A DNA stretch of 64,000 nucleotides from Ascidiaceihabitans sp. (lineage in GTDB: Bacteria > Pseudomonadota > Alphaproteobacteria > Rhodobacterales > Rhodobacteraceae), in the NCBI GenBank assembly GCA_028248455.1, contig JAOKHV010000001.1, positions 1-64,000 of the forward strand, read 5' to 3'. The translations under genes were made by a program, and so were the position numbers. Below, one piece after another: positions 1 through 10,883 of this stretch. The notes beneath the pieces were generated by a model that saw nothing but the letters and a program-made list of their open reading frames with translations, ran no database searches and was not told the origin of the DNA. How positions within the stretch are numbered: the stretch's first letter is position 1; every line of letters begins with the position of its first letter.

Positions 1-134
1 ACGCCATCTCTGTTCACGTACTAATTTTAAGCTAAACCGTGCCGCTGCTATCGCTGAGTGGCGTCAATTACTGAGCGCATAGATTTCGATTGCCCCATCA
101 ATCTGATGTTTGCAATTATTAGTCTGACAGCACC
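1..134 (+). mobile_element. 3' remnant (or window-truncated copy) of an IS6-family insertion sequence, ending in a right-IR-like tctgacagcacc
   Basis: Bases 1-134 closely match the 3' end of the full IS at 3121-3257 (cgccatct.tattcacg..aatttaagct.aaccgtgc..gctgagtggcgtcaatta) and end in the same IR. Confidence 0.8.
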
Positions 135-685
135 GCCACCATCCCTTATTGTTAAAATATTCAGTAAAATAAGGGGTTTTGGCTATTGTGTCAAAATAGT
201 TACCACACCTGTTTACCACACCTAATACCACACGCTTCCCCACACGTTTACAAAAATAACCAAAGTAGCAACACAACAATCTTTACTGTGCTGGTCTGCT
301 AAAGGTCTTGATGGTGATTTCTTAGGTACATTAGCCACTACAGTGCAGCGAATGAAGCACGTTGGTAGAAGACCGTAGCGCCTCACTGAGCAGCAGGAGC
401 TCTGGGTCACATGATTCACTTGAGGCTGCTGTGAGCATCTAGGGTGCATCTGAGGGGGCGTTGGACCTCCAGGAAATACCCGAATGTATCCGTCGGCCTC
501 CTTATCGACCTATGAATCCAAGACAAAGATTTATTTTTGATGGATGGTACATTTTGTTACTCGTAGGTCAGCTTTATTTCTGGAGAACGTTCGATGTTTG
601 AATTTGCCATCATTAACTCAAATAAAAATTCTCAACTCACCAAATAATGCTTTATGATGAACTGAAACAACCAAAAAAATAGCAA

Positions 686-994
686 TTGAGACAGCCCATG
701 AAGAAGGTAATCGTTTACTGCTGGAGTTTTATATTTGACTCTAAAGTGAGTCCCCTTCGGCATATCTCTGACGTAGCGGTGCGGCATTACGTGTTGCAAG
801 CTCTCGCACTCATGTGGGCAATTAGTTTTGCAGTGGCACTCGGTAGTTATACTGTTTTGGCAGCAAGTATTATTGGCCATACGATCCTAATAGCTGCGGC
901 GGCAATTACAGTGGCAACCTACACCATAGCAGCAAAAAAACCCAATTTATTTACCCGTGGCTCAGGTCGTCGGAGTGATGGCGAACATGAGTAA
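686..994 (+). CDS. Small conserved-looking membrane protein (102 aa)
   Basis: ORF with two hydrophobic segments (VLQALALMWAISFAVALGSYTVL; IIGHTILIAAAAITVATYTI); no overlapping better ORF. Confidence 0.6.
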   Translation: MRQPMKKVIVYCWSFIFDSKVSPLRHISDVAVRHYVLQALALMWAISFAVALGSYTVLAASIIGHTILIAAAAITVATYTIAAKKPNLFTRGSGRRSDGEHE

Positions 995-1223
995 GCAACT
1001 AAATTGTCATTTTTTGACGTAGCAGGTAGAAGCTATTGCGGGGCCAGTATCCAAACGAGATACGATGCAATCGCTAAACTTGATGTATCTTGGCTTAAGT
1101 GATTCCAACCCAATACCCTTGTTTACTTAGGATAACCCCACTCACTCCACCTCTGGGGTCAACGACATCACCATTACGCCTTGGGATCAAGTGTACGTGT
1201 ACATGAAACACAGAGTGAACGAG

Positions 1224-2135
1224 TTAAAACACTTCGGTTACAGAATGAAATATAGATAGGTGCCGCTGTGCAATTTTGGTATCAGACGGGTCGTAACCAC
1301 CGCCAATTACGGTCGCAACTGGAATATTGCGATTCTTGAAGTGTTCTAAAACGCAACAATCTCGTTTAAAAATGCCGTCTAGCGTTAAATCTAAATTACC
1401 TAATCGGTCACCAAAGAATACATCGACCCCAGCGTCATATAGCACGATGTCAGGAGTGAATTCTCTCGAGATATCGTTTAGGGTGCGGTACAATTGATGG
1501 AGGTAGGCTTTGTCTTCCAGGTGACTATTGAGTGGTACATCACGAGTGCCTTGACGTTTTGGGAATGGATAGTTTTGCTCGCAGTGCAATGAACAGGTGT
1601 AGATACCAGCCTTGTCACGACATATGTCGATTGTTCCATCGCCTTGGTGCACGTCCAAGTCTAAGATTAGAACATTGTCAACCAATCCATGTTCGATCAT
1701 GTTCACAGCAGTAAATGCCAAGTCATTGAATACACAGAAACCTGAACCGTAAGAGTAATGTGCATGATGTGTCCCACCAGCTGCATGACATGCAACACCA
1801 GTTTCTAAAGCCTTCAGGGCTGTTTTATAGGTTCCTTCCAATGCAAGAAAACTACGTTTAATCAATTGAGCGTTTATCGGTAAGTTTATTTGCCTAATTT
1901 CCTCTGGCAATAAAGCTTCTGTTGTCACCCGCTGGACATAATCACTTGCATGGGTGCGTAAAATATCACGGTAGCGAACTGGAGAAGACTGCGTGAAATC
2001 TAATTTATTGGCAAAGCTACTGCCATGAAGGCATTTTAATAGTTCTGAAAACTTGGTTCCATTAAAGCGATGTATTGGTGGCACAGAAATATCATAGGCA
2101 TTATTATAAATCACCGGAATTTTTGATATGCTCAC
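1224..2135 (-). CDS. Histone deacetylase superfamily protein (AcuC/class II HDAC-like)
   Basis: Motifs GGTHHAHYSYGSGFCVFNDLA, LILDLDVHQGDGT, YDAGVDVFFGDRLGNLDLT; GTG start adjacent to the upstream stop. Confidence 0.9.
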   Translation of the reverse strand: MSISKIPVIYNNAYDISVPPIHRFNGTKFSELLKCLHGSSFANKLDFTQSSPVRYRDILRTHASDYVQRVTTEALLPEEIRQINLPINAQLIKRSFLALEGTYKTALKALETGVACHAAGGTHHAHYSYGSGFCVFNDLAFTAVNMIEHGLVDNVLILDLDVHQGDGTIDICRDKAGIYTCSLHCEQNYPFPKRQGTRDVPLNSHLEDKAYLHQLYRTLNDISREFTPDIVLYDAGVDVFFGDRLGNLDLTLDGIFKRDCCVLEHFKNRNIPVATVIGGGYDPSDTKIAQRHLSIFHSVTEVF

Positions 2136-2372
2136 CTACCACCAGCCCAGTGTTCGACCATTACCAGCAACAATCATTACGCAGGTAGTTACATGGAGAA
2201 CTATCCAAAAGGTTCGGAAGGCGAGAGCCTTGTTAACATCGGACTGCTTGATAGGAAGAAACTCAGGTTTGTCTTCATCGGTAGCTCCGACTGGCATACC
2301 GACTGTTCTGGCCCAAACTTTGATCCACCGTCTTTGTTCACTCACGTGAAACCCCACATATTGCTCAACCAC
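2136..2372 (-). CDS. Small membrane protein translationally coupled to the HDAC-like gene (78 aa)
   Basis: Stop TAG (2138-2136) directly abuts the GTG start of the next gene; C-terminal TM segment FRTFWIVLHVTTCVMIVAG. Confidence 0.55.
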   Translation of the reverse strand: MVEQYVGFHVSEQRRWIKVWARTVGMPVGATDEDKPEFLPIKQSDVNKALAFRTFWIVLHVTTCVMIVAGNGRTLGWW

Positions 2373-2442
2373 TATTTATCACAAGTTTCACAGGTTCGAG
2401 CGCAATGGAAGATAGTTTAGAAGGATAAAAGCCCAGCAAGTG

Positions 2443-3257
2443 GTACTGTCAGAGAAAACCGGTTGATGCGGGCAGGGCGGGCGCCTAACATCACTGGATG
2501 ACAAAACATTCTCCATTTCGCTACTTTAAAACCAGCCCGGAGATCATCCGCCTAGCGGTGATGCTTTACGTTCGCTACCCTCTGTCGCTGCGGAATGTGG
2601 TGGATTTGCTGCATGAGCAGGGCATCGATATTAGCCATGAGACGGTTCGGTTTTGGTGGAATAGATTTGGCCCGATGTTTGCCGCCGAAATCCGTCGTAA
2701 TCGGGCGATCCGGATGCGGGCTCACTCGAATTGGCAGTGGCATCTGGACGAAGTTTTCGTGAAAATCAACGGTGGAACCCACTATCTGTGGCGTGCCGTT
2801 GATCATGAGGGTGAGGTGCTTGAAAGCTATGTCACCAAGCGCCGGGATCGCAAAGCAGCATTGAAATTTCTAAGAAAATCAATGAAGCGATACGGCAATC
2901 CAGAGATCATCGTGACCGACAAACTGCGATCTTATGGTGCTGCGATGAAGGTCATCGGCAATGCTGATCGGCAGGAAACCGGCCGCTGGGTAAACAACAG
3001 AGCTGAGAATTCCCACTTGCCGTTTCGACGACGAGAACGAGCCATGCTGCGCTTTCGGCAGATGCGAAGTTTGCAGAAATTCGTCTCCGTCCACGCCTCG
3101 GTCCAGAACCATTTCAATCAGGAACGCCATCTTTATTCACGCATCAATTTCAAGCTGAACCGTGCTGCTGCTCTCGCTGAGTGGCGTCAATTATTGAACG
3201 CATAGATTTAGGCTGTGCTAGTAATCTGATGCGAGTTTTGATTGGTTTGACAGCACC
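2443..3257 (+). mobile_element. Full-length IS6-family insertion sequence
   Basis: Terminal inverted repeats ggtactgtca (2443-2452) and tgacagcacc (3248-3257) flank a complete DDE transposase; no matching 8-bp direct repeat (cagcaagt vs ttgaaaac). Confidence 0.85.
2498..3205 (+). CDS. IS6-family transposase
   Basis: 235 aa; DDE core HLDEVFVKINGGTHYLWRAVDHEGEVLESYVTKRRDRKAALKFL...IIVTDKLRSYGAAMK...NRAENSHLPFRRRERAMLRF. Confidence 0.95.
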   Translation: MTKHSPFRYFKTSPEIIRLAVMLYVRYPLSLRNVVDLLHEQGIDISHETVRFWWNRFGPMFAAEIRRNRAIRMRAHSNWQWHLDEVFVKINGGTHYLWRAVDHEGEVLESYVTKRRDRKAALKFLRKSMKRYGNPEIIVTDKLRSYGAAMKVIGNADRQETGRWVNNRAENSHLPFRRRERAMLRFRQMRSLQKFVSVHASVQNHFNQERHLYSRINFKLNRAAALAEWRQLLNA

Positions 3258-3499
3258 TTGAAAACTGTTTTGCGCATGATGCTGCAAAATGGAGAGAGTA
3301 TTGGGCAATAATAATAATGAGCGCGTTCCGAACGTAAACTTCTTGCTTCAGGTTAAAGGTTTTAAGTAATCCATGGAACATTCAGGTTTGTGTTGAGTCG
3401 TTTTACAGGTCTATCGCAACACATAACTTTAACGCGGGCAATTGAAACTCAACCAAATTGGTTAAGGTGGGCAAACTAAAAATATGCCCACCTTGAAAA

Positions 3500-5353
3500 T
3501 TAGAGAGAACTTCCGATTGCAATTAAGTCTTTCGAGAATTGCTGTGGATCAGTTGGCATTTCACCATCCAGTACCCTCGCTTGTTCAAACAACATTCTGC
3601 TTATAGCTTCTTGTAATTCGACTGAGAGGTTTGGAATCCTTTTAACTAATTCGTGATTGCAATTCACTTCTAAGATTTTCGTACTATCCTTAAAGTCTGG
3701 ATTTTGAGCTTTCATAATACGCTCCAAGTTGAAGTCTAATCCACCTTCACCTGCGACCAGTCGTACGGGGCTTTCGACCAATTCTGAGGTTGATTTAACA
3801 TCCTCAATTAGGTCACCAAGACAATCTTTGATAAGGGTAGTTATTGTGTTTTTTGCCTCATCGTCTGCTTTGTCTTCTGCTTGCTCCTCAGACAGTGCAG
3901 CCAGATCGTATTTGTCACGGGAAATAGATAAGAAGGATTTTTCTTTGTATGCTCCCATTTGTGACATCCAGAAGGCATCAATGGGGTCTGTCATAAGCAG
4001 GACATCAATACCTTTTGCTTTAAAACCTTCTAGGTGAGGGCTTGATTTTGCCTGTTTCAAAGTATCTGTTGTAAGATAATAGATTTTATCTTGCTTCTCC
4101 GCCATTTCTTCAATGTAGGAGTTTAGATTGATCAACTTCTCGTGTTTGAACGAGTATACACGGGTGATCTCTGCGATCTTTTCACGATTTTCGAAGTCCT
4201 CATACAATCCTTCTTTTAGAACTTTACCGAATTGACCCCAAAAGGCATCGTAATTCTCGTCATCCTTTTTCATCTTCTTTTTAAGCTCAGAAAGAATACG
4301 CTTTGTAACTGACTTTGAGATTTTCTTGATTACTGGACTGCTTTGAACCATTTCCCTGCTCACGTTGAGGTCCAAACTCGTCGTGTCCAGGACTCCTTTT
4401 ACAAAGCGAAGCCATGAGGGAATAATACCATCTACATCTTGACTGATGAACACACGATTAATGTATAAACTGACTTTTGCTTTTCTCTCAGGCTCAAACA
4501 GATCAAAAGGTGCTGTCTTAGGAATGAACAACAGATTGGTGAAATCAATCGAGCCTTCGGTCCGATTGTGTAGCGTAATGTACGGATCATCGAAGGAACC
4601 TAAGGTACTTTTGTAAAAATCGAAATATTCCTCCTTGGAAACGTCTGAAGGTGACTTAGTCCATAAAGCTTGCGCACTATTAGCTTGCTCTTTTTCTACA
4701 TCCTTGGATTGAACAAAAATTGGAACTAATATGTGATCTGAGTATTTTTTAATCAGAGATTTGATCTTATTCAAATCTGCATATTCTTTTGCACTTTTTC
4801 GTAGATGTAATTTTATTGAAGTTCCTATTTCGTGTTCGTTTTCTGATTTATAAATAGTGTAACCTGATTGGCCGTCACTTTCCCAAATATTTGCATCCTT
4901 TTCGCCTGCTTTTCTGGTTGTTACGCTTACTTTTTCAGCGACCATGAAAGCAGAATAGAAACCAACGCCGAATTTTCCAATGAGTGCCTTGGCTGCATCC
5001 TTGGAGTCAGTTGCTTCATCGATACTGTCTAAGAAAGAAGATGTACCTGAGCGGGCAATGGTACCCAATGTTTCTATTAGCTCATCTGAGCTTAGCCCAA
5101 TTCCAGTATCTACAAGCTCAATTGTTTTTTTCTTTTCATCGACATGGACAAAGATTTCGTTCTCGCCAGAGTTCAAAATACTTGGCTCAGTCTGTCCTAA
5201 AAACTTCCGTTTGTGGATGGCATCGGAAGCGTTTGATAAAAGCTCACGAAGGAAGATATCGGGATCGGAATAAAGTGAATTGATGACAATGTTTAGGATT
5301 TTGCCAGTATCGGCTTCAAAATTGTGAGTTTGTGCGGTCATGTTTGCCTCCAT
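3500..5353 (-). CDS. htpG: Molecular chaperone HtpG (Hsp90)
   Basis: 617 aa; FLRELLSNASDAIHKRKF, DTGIGLSSDELIETLGTIARSGTSSFL, GKFGVGFYSAFMVA; likely start MTAQTHNFEADTGK a few codons in. Confidence 0.97.
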   Translation of the reverse strand: MEANMTAQTHNFEADTGKILNIVINSLYSDPDIFLRELLSNASDAIHKRKFLGQTEPSILNSGENEIFVHVDEKKKTIELVDTGIGLSSDELIETLGTIARSGTSSFLDSIDEATDSKDAAKALIGKFGVGFYSAFMVAEKVSVTTRKAGEKDANIWESDGQSGYTIYKSENEHEIGTSIKLHLRKSAKEYADLNKIKSLIKKYSDHILVPIFVQSKDVEKEQANSAQALWTKSPSDVSKEEYFDFYKSTLGSFDDPYITLHNRTEGSIDFTNLLFIPKTAPFDLFEPERKAKVSLYINRVFISQDVDGIIPSWLRFVKGVLDTTSLDLNVSREMVQSSPVIKKISKSVTKRILSELKKKMKKDDENYDAFWGQFGKVLKEGLYEDFENREKIAEITRVYSFKHEKLINLNSYIEEMAEKQDKIYYLTTDTLKQAKSSPHLEGFKAKGIDVLLMTDPIDAFWMSQMGAYKEKSFLSISRDKYDLAALSEEQAEDKADDEAKNTITTLIKDCLGDLIEDVKSTSELVESPVRLVAGEGGLDFNLERIMKAQNPDFKDSTKILEVNCNHELVKRIPNLSVELQEAISRMLFEQARVLDGEMPTDPQQFSKDLIAIGSSL

Positions 5354-5815
5354 TATTTATAAAGTTAGCTAACAATTTGGTAAGGCAATGCAAGAGCTAA
5401 CTATGGTTTAAAACAGCAAGAAATTGCGGTTGAGCTGATCTTTCGCGAAATAAGTACTCGTTAATAGAGCCGCAAACGGCGCTGTCAGATTTTAAATTTT
5501 CGAGGTGAGCAGGGCAGAGCAGGTTTGTTGTATCGTGGGATAATTACACATCCTTTATTAATCTATTCTTTCACTTGTCCTGACCTTTTTGTTCGTAATG
5601 TGGAGTATCTTTACCACGTAAGTTTAGGGCTATCGCATTTCAGAAATATTGTCCTCCAAGTATTACCTACAAAACAGTAGGTTGGACGACTTATAGCGTG
5701 GGGCAGGGGTATGGTTCAGGCTATTCGATAAGCGTGCTTCAGTAATGGCTAGATAAGGCTATTTAACAACTTTTAAATGGTTGTATCAATCTGAAGGCTG
5801 GAGCAATCTAACAAT

Positions 5816-6472
5816 ATGTATCAGATACAGAAAAAATTAAGACTATTCATGCTGGCCGCTTCAATCTTTTCTTGCAGCTTGGCAGAAGCTGAACAGGTCA
5901 CTTTTTCTGGTAACTGGACCGAACAGGCTTTTTCTTTGTTTTCCAGTAATGAGTTTGTTCTGAATGCTGATACCCTCAATATAAGTTCTGAAGGCACCGT
6001 ATCCATTTTGTGGAAAAAGTTACCTCCTTCAATGTGGGAGGCCAATCAAGCAAATTGGGATTGGGCCGTCGAAGCATCAGTGCCTGCTACAGACCTCACT
6101 GTGAAAGGTGGTGATGATCGAAATCTGTCCCTTTATTTTGTGTTTTTGCCTCAAGAATATTTACCTGAATCGAGAGATAAACTGACTGATCTTCTCAATA
6201 ATGAAAATGTACGTGTGTTGATGTACGTCTGGGGAGGGGATCACGATCGAGAAGAAGTGCTGCCTTCACCATATTTGGAAGAGTTTGGTAAAAGTATTAT
6301 TTTACAAAGTGCGGGCACAGGCAGGGCCAGTGAGCAAGTTAACTTAGAAAATGACTTCCGTAGGGCATTTGGACACAATCCAGAAAAACTAGTTGGAATA
6401 GCTATCTCTGCAGACAGTGATGATACCCGTTCAACAATAATTTCCAGCATATCTAACTTGCAGGTAAATTAA
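5816..6472 (+). CDS. Secreted DUF3047-type protein
   Basis: N-terminal signal peptide (MLAASIFSCSLAEA); W..AVEASVPATDLTVKGGDDRNLSLYFVF..., VLMYVWGG resemble DUF3047. Confidence 0.75.
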   Translation: MYQIQKKLRLFMLAASIFSCSLAEAEQVTFSGNWTEQAFSLFSSNEFVLNADTLNISSEGTVSILWKKLPPSMWEANQANWDWAVEASVPATDLTVKGGDDRNLSLYFVFLPQEYLPESRDKLTDLLNNENVRVLMYVWGGDHDREEVLPSPYLEEFGKSIILQSAGTGRASEQVNLENDFRRAFGHNPEKLVGIAISADSDDTRSTIISSISNLQVN

Positions 6473-6597
6473 AAAGTCTTCAAAAAGTTTTCAGCAAGTT
6501 GGTCAGTACCCACATGCGACATAACAAGTGTCGAACCTCAATAAGTGAGTAGCAGCTGATTCTTACCTGAGGTTTGTCACTGCTAGTAAGGCAGTTT

Positions 6598-6770
6598 GTG
6601 GCGGATCGACAGTGAGTTCGATTCCTATCTCACACACCAAAAATCAGTTAAAACTATGTAATATATGGGTAAATATTACCTTAGTTCACTATAATAAGGC
6701 GCATAGTTCACTATAATAAGGCGCATATTGGTTACTAATCTGGTAGTAATTCGTTGAGATGTATTTGGGC
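6598..6770 (+). repeat. Copy A of a dispersed inverted repeat (partner 20897-21036, opposite strand)
   Basis: gtggcggatcgacagtgagttcg..ctatctca...accttagttcact..aataaggcgcatattggt..taat..gttgagatgtatttgggc matches the reverse complement of 20897-21036. Confidence 0.75.
6683..6726 (+). repeat. Perfect 22-bp tandem duplication (agttcactataataaggcgcat x2)
   Basis: Two identical adjacent units, 6683-6704 and 6705-6726. Confidence 0.95.
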
Positions 6771-6989
6771 ACCTGAATACAAAATTTACTCTTTATATGT
6801 TCAGCATTCATTAGTGTTGTTTGAGTCCAATCAGCGTTGCTCGGTCCGCGGTCTGTGGACCAACGGCAGAAGGGGTAATGTATTCTATCTAGTGCAATTG
6901 AGCCGCAGGTCCAAGGTCAGGGGGCCCTGTCGTAGGGCCCCGCGCCTCGAACCACGGGCCTTTAGTATTAGCCTTGTAAATTCATTCGG

Positions 6990-7139
6990 GCGTAATTTTG
7001 TTCAGAAGCCTTCTCTATTTACGCCTCAATTTCAAAATGAACCGAGCTGCTGCTCTCGATGAGTGGCGTCGATTATTCAGCGCATAGATTTATGCTGTGC
7101 GAGCAATCAGATGCTTGTTATGATTAAGTTGATAACACT
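6990..7139 (+). mobile_element. Degenerate 3' remnant of the same IS6-family element
   Basis: atttacgcctcaatttcaaaatgaaccgagctgctgctctcgatgagtggcgtcgattattcagcgcatagattta.gctgtgcgagcaatcagatg aligns with 3133-3232 of the full IS; decayed IR ttgataacact. Confidence 0.75.
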
Positions 7140-7258
7140 TCATTTAATAATAAAGTCTGAACCTCACCGCTCATTTCGCACACTTTCTGTTCAGTTCTGC
7201 GCATTTCCTTAGAGAACGCGGTGGTCTATATTTTTGACAGAATGCAAAGGAGACTACG

Positions 7259-8170
7259 ATGACTTTTCGACCTGTAGTGGAGACCACAAAAGCCCAACCT
7301 GCCATGGAGGGCGCTGGCGTGCATTTGCACCGTGTTTTTGGTTTTGGTGATACAATGCAAACTGATCCATTTTTGATGATGGATGATTTTCGTAATGATG
7401 TGCCTGCACATTACGAGCGCGGTTTCCCTTGGCATCCCCACCGCGGAATTGAGACGATTACCTACGTTCTCGAAGGCGAAGTCGCCCATGGAGATTCGCT
7501 TGGTAATAATGGTGTGTTGGGTGCCGGATCAGTGCAATGGATGACCGCAGGATCTGGAATTTTGCATCAAGAGATGCCGAAAGGGAATGCGGCCGGACAG
7601 ATGCACGGGTTTCAGTTGTGGGCGAATTTGCCGTCTGCGCTGAAGATGACGGATCCACGCTATCAAGATATTACGGGCAATGATGTGCCGCAGATTATTG
7701 ATGATGACGGTACGGTGGTGAAGATCATCACCGGTAACTTCTGGGGCAAAGCTGGCCCTGTTGATGGCATTGCGGCCGACCCGTTGTTCTTGGATGTGTC
7801 TATTCCGCCAAATGGGCGCAAGACTTTACCTGTAGATACTCGTGCTAATGCGTTTGCCTATGTCTTTGCCGGACAGGGAAGCTTTGTAGACGCGTCCACG
7901 CCCGTTGGTGTGCGCGTGGAGAAAGAGGTCGCAGGCGAAGAGCTGAACATCCGCGATATGACTGGCAACAGGACGTTGGTGCGTTTTGGTAATGGCGACG
8001 ATGTGACTATACAGGCGGGGCCGGATGGTGTGCGATTTTTGTTGATTGCTGGCCGCCCTTTGCAGGAACCTGTCGCGTGGCATGGCCCGATCGTGATGAA
8101 CACACAGGCCGAGTTGCAGCAAGCGATTCGTGATTTGCAGAATGGGAATTTTATCAAGGCCGCCCACTAG
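7259..8170 (+). CDS. Pirin family protein
   Basis: MDDFRNDVPAHYERGFPWHPHRGIETITYVLEGEVAHGDSLGNNGVLGAGSVQWMTAGSGILHQEMP. Confidence 0.93.
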   Translation: MTFRPVVETTKAQPAMEGAGVHLHRVFGFGDTMQTDPFLMMDDFRNDVPAHYERGFPWHPHRGIETITYVLEGEVAHGDSLGNNGVLGAGSVQWMTAGSGILHQEMPKGNAAGQMHGFQLWANLPSALKMTDPRYQDITGNDVPQIIDDDGTVVKIITGNFWGKAGPVDGIAADPLFLDVSIPPNGRKTLPVDTRANAFAYVFAGQGSFVDASTPVGVRVEKEVAGEELNIRDMTGNRTLVRFGNGDDVTIQAGPDGVRFLLIAGRPLQEPVAWHGPIVMNTQAELQQAIRDLQNGNFIKAAH

Positions 8171-8665
8171 AACGTGTATACGCCCACGCAATTGCGTACA
8201 TTTAACCCACCACGTTCTGTTGCTGCTTACACCCAGCGACATTCACTCCCGCCTGCCATTCTTGTAGCTAGAGTCGCTACATTGGCTGGGTGTGGGATTA
8301 GATCGGTTATGTGGTGTTGCATGTGTCAATTCCGATGGCCAGATGCCGACCAATCACTCTATTTGCTATTCTGTGGCTGTCTGGGGCGATTACTCCAAAT
8401 GGTTCAACAGCATGGGATCAGATGATCCATTCTTCAAAGTTAATGACCTTATGCCATGACTGAGATGGACAACTACCTTCATCCAGCCAACGCCCATAAG
8501 CAACGCTGCCCTTGATTTTAGTCACTTTTGAGCACTGTCGTTGTCCATGATAACCTGCGCCCCAAAAGCTCTGAAGACCGGCACTGTTGTCTACCTTGAA
8601 GCAATCGTCTAAATATCAATGAAGAGCATCGATTACACATTTTTTGGTCGGCTTAGGGGGCATAA

Positions 8666-10870
8666 ATGGTGCAAGAAGAGCAAATTCAAAACGCATTTCA
8701 TGTATCGCAAAGTGCCATGGATGCTTTGCATAGCGGTACACACACTGCACCGTTTGATGTTTTGGGCCCCCACGTGATCGATGGTGATGTTTGGCTGACA
8801 ACGTTCCATCCTGCGGTGGTAAGTGTTTGCGTCATTTACGATGGAATACGTACCAAATTAACCCGCATTCAGGGCGATATTTTTTCTGCTAAGATCCCTA
8901 ACAAGCCTTATTCTCTCCGTATGCAGTATGCGGATGGTTCCGATCATACCACTGCTGATCCTTACTCTTTTGGTCCGGTTTTGACAGATCTTGACCATTA
9001 CCTGATCGGGGAAGGCACGCATAAGCAGCTTTGGCGCGTCCTCGGTGCGAATGTCAAAACACATCAGAGCATGGCCGGTGTTCATTTTGCAGTTTGGGCA
9101 CCCAATGCATTGCGTGTCAGCGTGGCGGGTGATTTCAATTCATGGGATGAACGTCGCCACATGTTGCGCCCATCGGGTCAATCAGGTGTGTGGGAAACTT
9201 TCATTCCCGGATTGACGGATGGTGCGTTGTATAAGTTCCACGTTGCGGGCGCAGACGGACAGGTGCGCATCAAGGCAGACCCCGTAGGTTTTGGATCACA
9301 ACACCCGCCCGAACAAGCATCTGTGGTTCGCGATATTTCTGAATATGCGTGGACAGATGGCGACTGGATGAATGGGCGCGGAACGAAGGCGGACCGTAAC
9401 CAACCCATGTCCACTTATGAGGTTCACCTGGGATCATGGCGCAGGCGTTATGATGATCACGGCAGATCCCTTTCGTACGAAGAACTGGCACGCGACCTCA
9501 TCGGATATGTCACGTATATGGGCTTTACTCATATTGAACTGATGCCGGTTTCCGAATTTCCCTTCGATGGATCATGGGGTTATCAGCCTGTTGGTCTTTA
9601 TGCTCCCACAATTCGGTTTGGCCCCCCTGACGCGTTCCGTGCGTTTGTGGATACGGCCCATGCCGCTGGGATCGGCGTCTTGCTAGACTGGGTCCCAGGT
9701 CACTTTCCCACGGATGCACATGGCCTGGCCCATTTCGATGGTACCGCGCTGTACGAACATGCGGACCCTCGTGAAGGCTTCCATCAAGACTGGAACACTT
9801 TGATACCGAATTATGGTCGACGTGAGGTCAAGAACTACTACGTCGCTAACGCCCTATACTGGTTAGAAGAATATCATCTGGACGGTCTACGCGTCGATGC
9901 CGTGGCGTCTATGTTGTACCGTGATTATTCACGCGACGCAGACAAATGGGTTCCGAACCAGGATGGCGGGCGTGAAAATTACGAAGCAATTGCATTTCTG
10001 CAGGAAATGAACGCGGCTGCCTATGGGCAGGATACCAATATTATGACTGTGGCCGAAGAAAGCACGTCTTTCCCCGGTGTGTCGCAGCCTGTGCATATCG
10101 GCGGTTTAGGGTTTGGATATAAATGGAACATGGGGTGGATGAACGACACTCTGCGGTACATGGAAACTGATCCAATCCATCGCAAGCATGATCATCATTT
10201 GATGACGTTTCCTTTAGACTGGGCTTTTTCTGAAAATTTTATATTGCCCATCAGCCACGATGAAGTGGTGCATGGCAAAGGGTCGATGATCAACAAGATG
10301 CCCGGCAATGACTGGGAAAAGTTTGCAAACCTGAGAGCGTATTACGCTTTCATGTGGACTCAACCGGGCAAAAAACTTTTGTTCATGGGATGCGAATTTG
10401 CCCAACCCGAAGAATGGAACCACGATTCGGAACTGAATTGGGGCGCAGCAGAACAGCCCGCCAACAGAGGTGTCCAGCGTTTGGTTCAGGATCTGAACCG
10501 TATGTACCGCGACACTCCATCACTTTATGTCAAAGATTGCGACCCTGACGGGTTTCAGTGGGTCTGCAATGATCCGGCCCAATCCGTCACTGCATATCTG
10601 CGCAAAGGCGGGGATGCTGATGTTTTGGTTGTCTGTAACTTTGCGGGCGTCGAACGGTCCGATTTTCGGATCGGCGTACCCTATGCAGGCAAGTGGTCGG
10701 AAATACTGAACACTGATTCCGCAATCTATGGCGGGGATGATCGCGGCAACATGGGGGAAAGTGTGACCCACAATCATGAACCCCACGAGTTTGATCAGTC
10801 GTTGTTTCTGACAATACCACCGCTTTCTGTCATCGTTCTGAAACACGATCCTTGTCAAAAAAATCAATAA
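8666..10870 (+). CDS. glgB: 1,4-alpha-glucan branching enzyme
   Basis: 734 aa; [57 protein letters not shown]; first gene of a glg operon. Confidence 0.97.
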   Translation: MVQEEQIQNAFHVSQSAMDALHSGTHTAPFDVLGPHVIDGDVWLTTFHPAVVSVCVIYDGIRTKLTRIQGDIFSAKIPNKPYSLRMQYADGSDHTTADPYSFGPVLTDLDHYLIGEGTHKQLWRVLGANVKTHQSMAGVHFAVWAPNALRVSVAGDFNSWDERRHMLRPSGQSGVWETFIPGLTDGALYKFHVAGADGQVRIKADPVGFGSQHPPEQASVVRDISEYAWTDGDWMNGRGTKADRNQPMSTYEVHLGSWRRRYDDHGRSLSYEELARDLIGYVTYMGFTHIELMPVSEFPFDGSWGYQPVGLYAPTIRFGPPDAFRAFVDTAHAAGIGVLLDWVPGHFPTDAHGLAHFDGTALYEHADPREGFHQDWNTLIPNYGRREVKNYYVANALYWLEEYHLDGLRVDAVASMLYRDYSRDADKWVPNQDGGRENYEAIAFLQEMNAAAYGQDTNIMTVAEESTSFPGVSQPVHIGGLGFGYKWNMGWMNDTLRYMETDPIHRKHDHHLMTFPLDWAFSENFILPISHDEVVHGKGSMINKMPGNDWEKFANLRAYYAFMWTQPGKKLLFMGCEFAQPEEWNHDSELNWGAAEQPANRGVQRLVQDLNRMYRDTPSLYVKDCDPDGFQWVCNDPAQSVTAYLRKGGDADVLVVCNFAGVERSDFRIGVPYAGKWSEILNTDSAIYGGDDRGNMGESVTHNHEPHEFDQSLFLTIPPLSVIVLKHDPCQKNQ

Positions 10871-10883
10871 CGGAGTATTTTTC

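Noticed and set aside
64-449. ORFs 64-279 and 222-449 on the minus strand
   Set aside because: Cys-rich, no domain or RBS; overlap an IS remnant and AT-rich spacer; likely spurious.
2193-2420. Plus-strand 75-aa ORF (and 2128-2349)
   Set aside because: Antisense to the better-supported coupled membrane protein at 2136-2372.
5486-5497. ggcgctgtcaga resembling an IS6 end
   Set aside because: Only ~10 bp similarity with no flanking IS sequence; could be chance.
6598-6640. tRNA-like 3' end (gagttcgattcctatctcacacacca)
   Set aside because: Cannot fold a T-arm with 5-bp stem/7-nt loop or a full cloverleaf; kept only as a speculative origin of the dispersed repeat.
6754-7062. 102-aa ORF
   Set aside because: Runs through the dispersed repeat, hairpin island and IS remnant; not protein-like.
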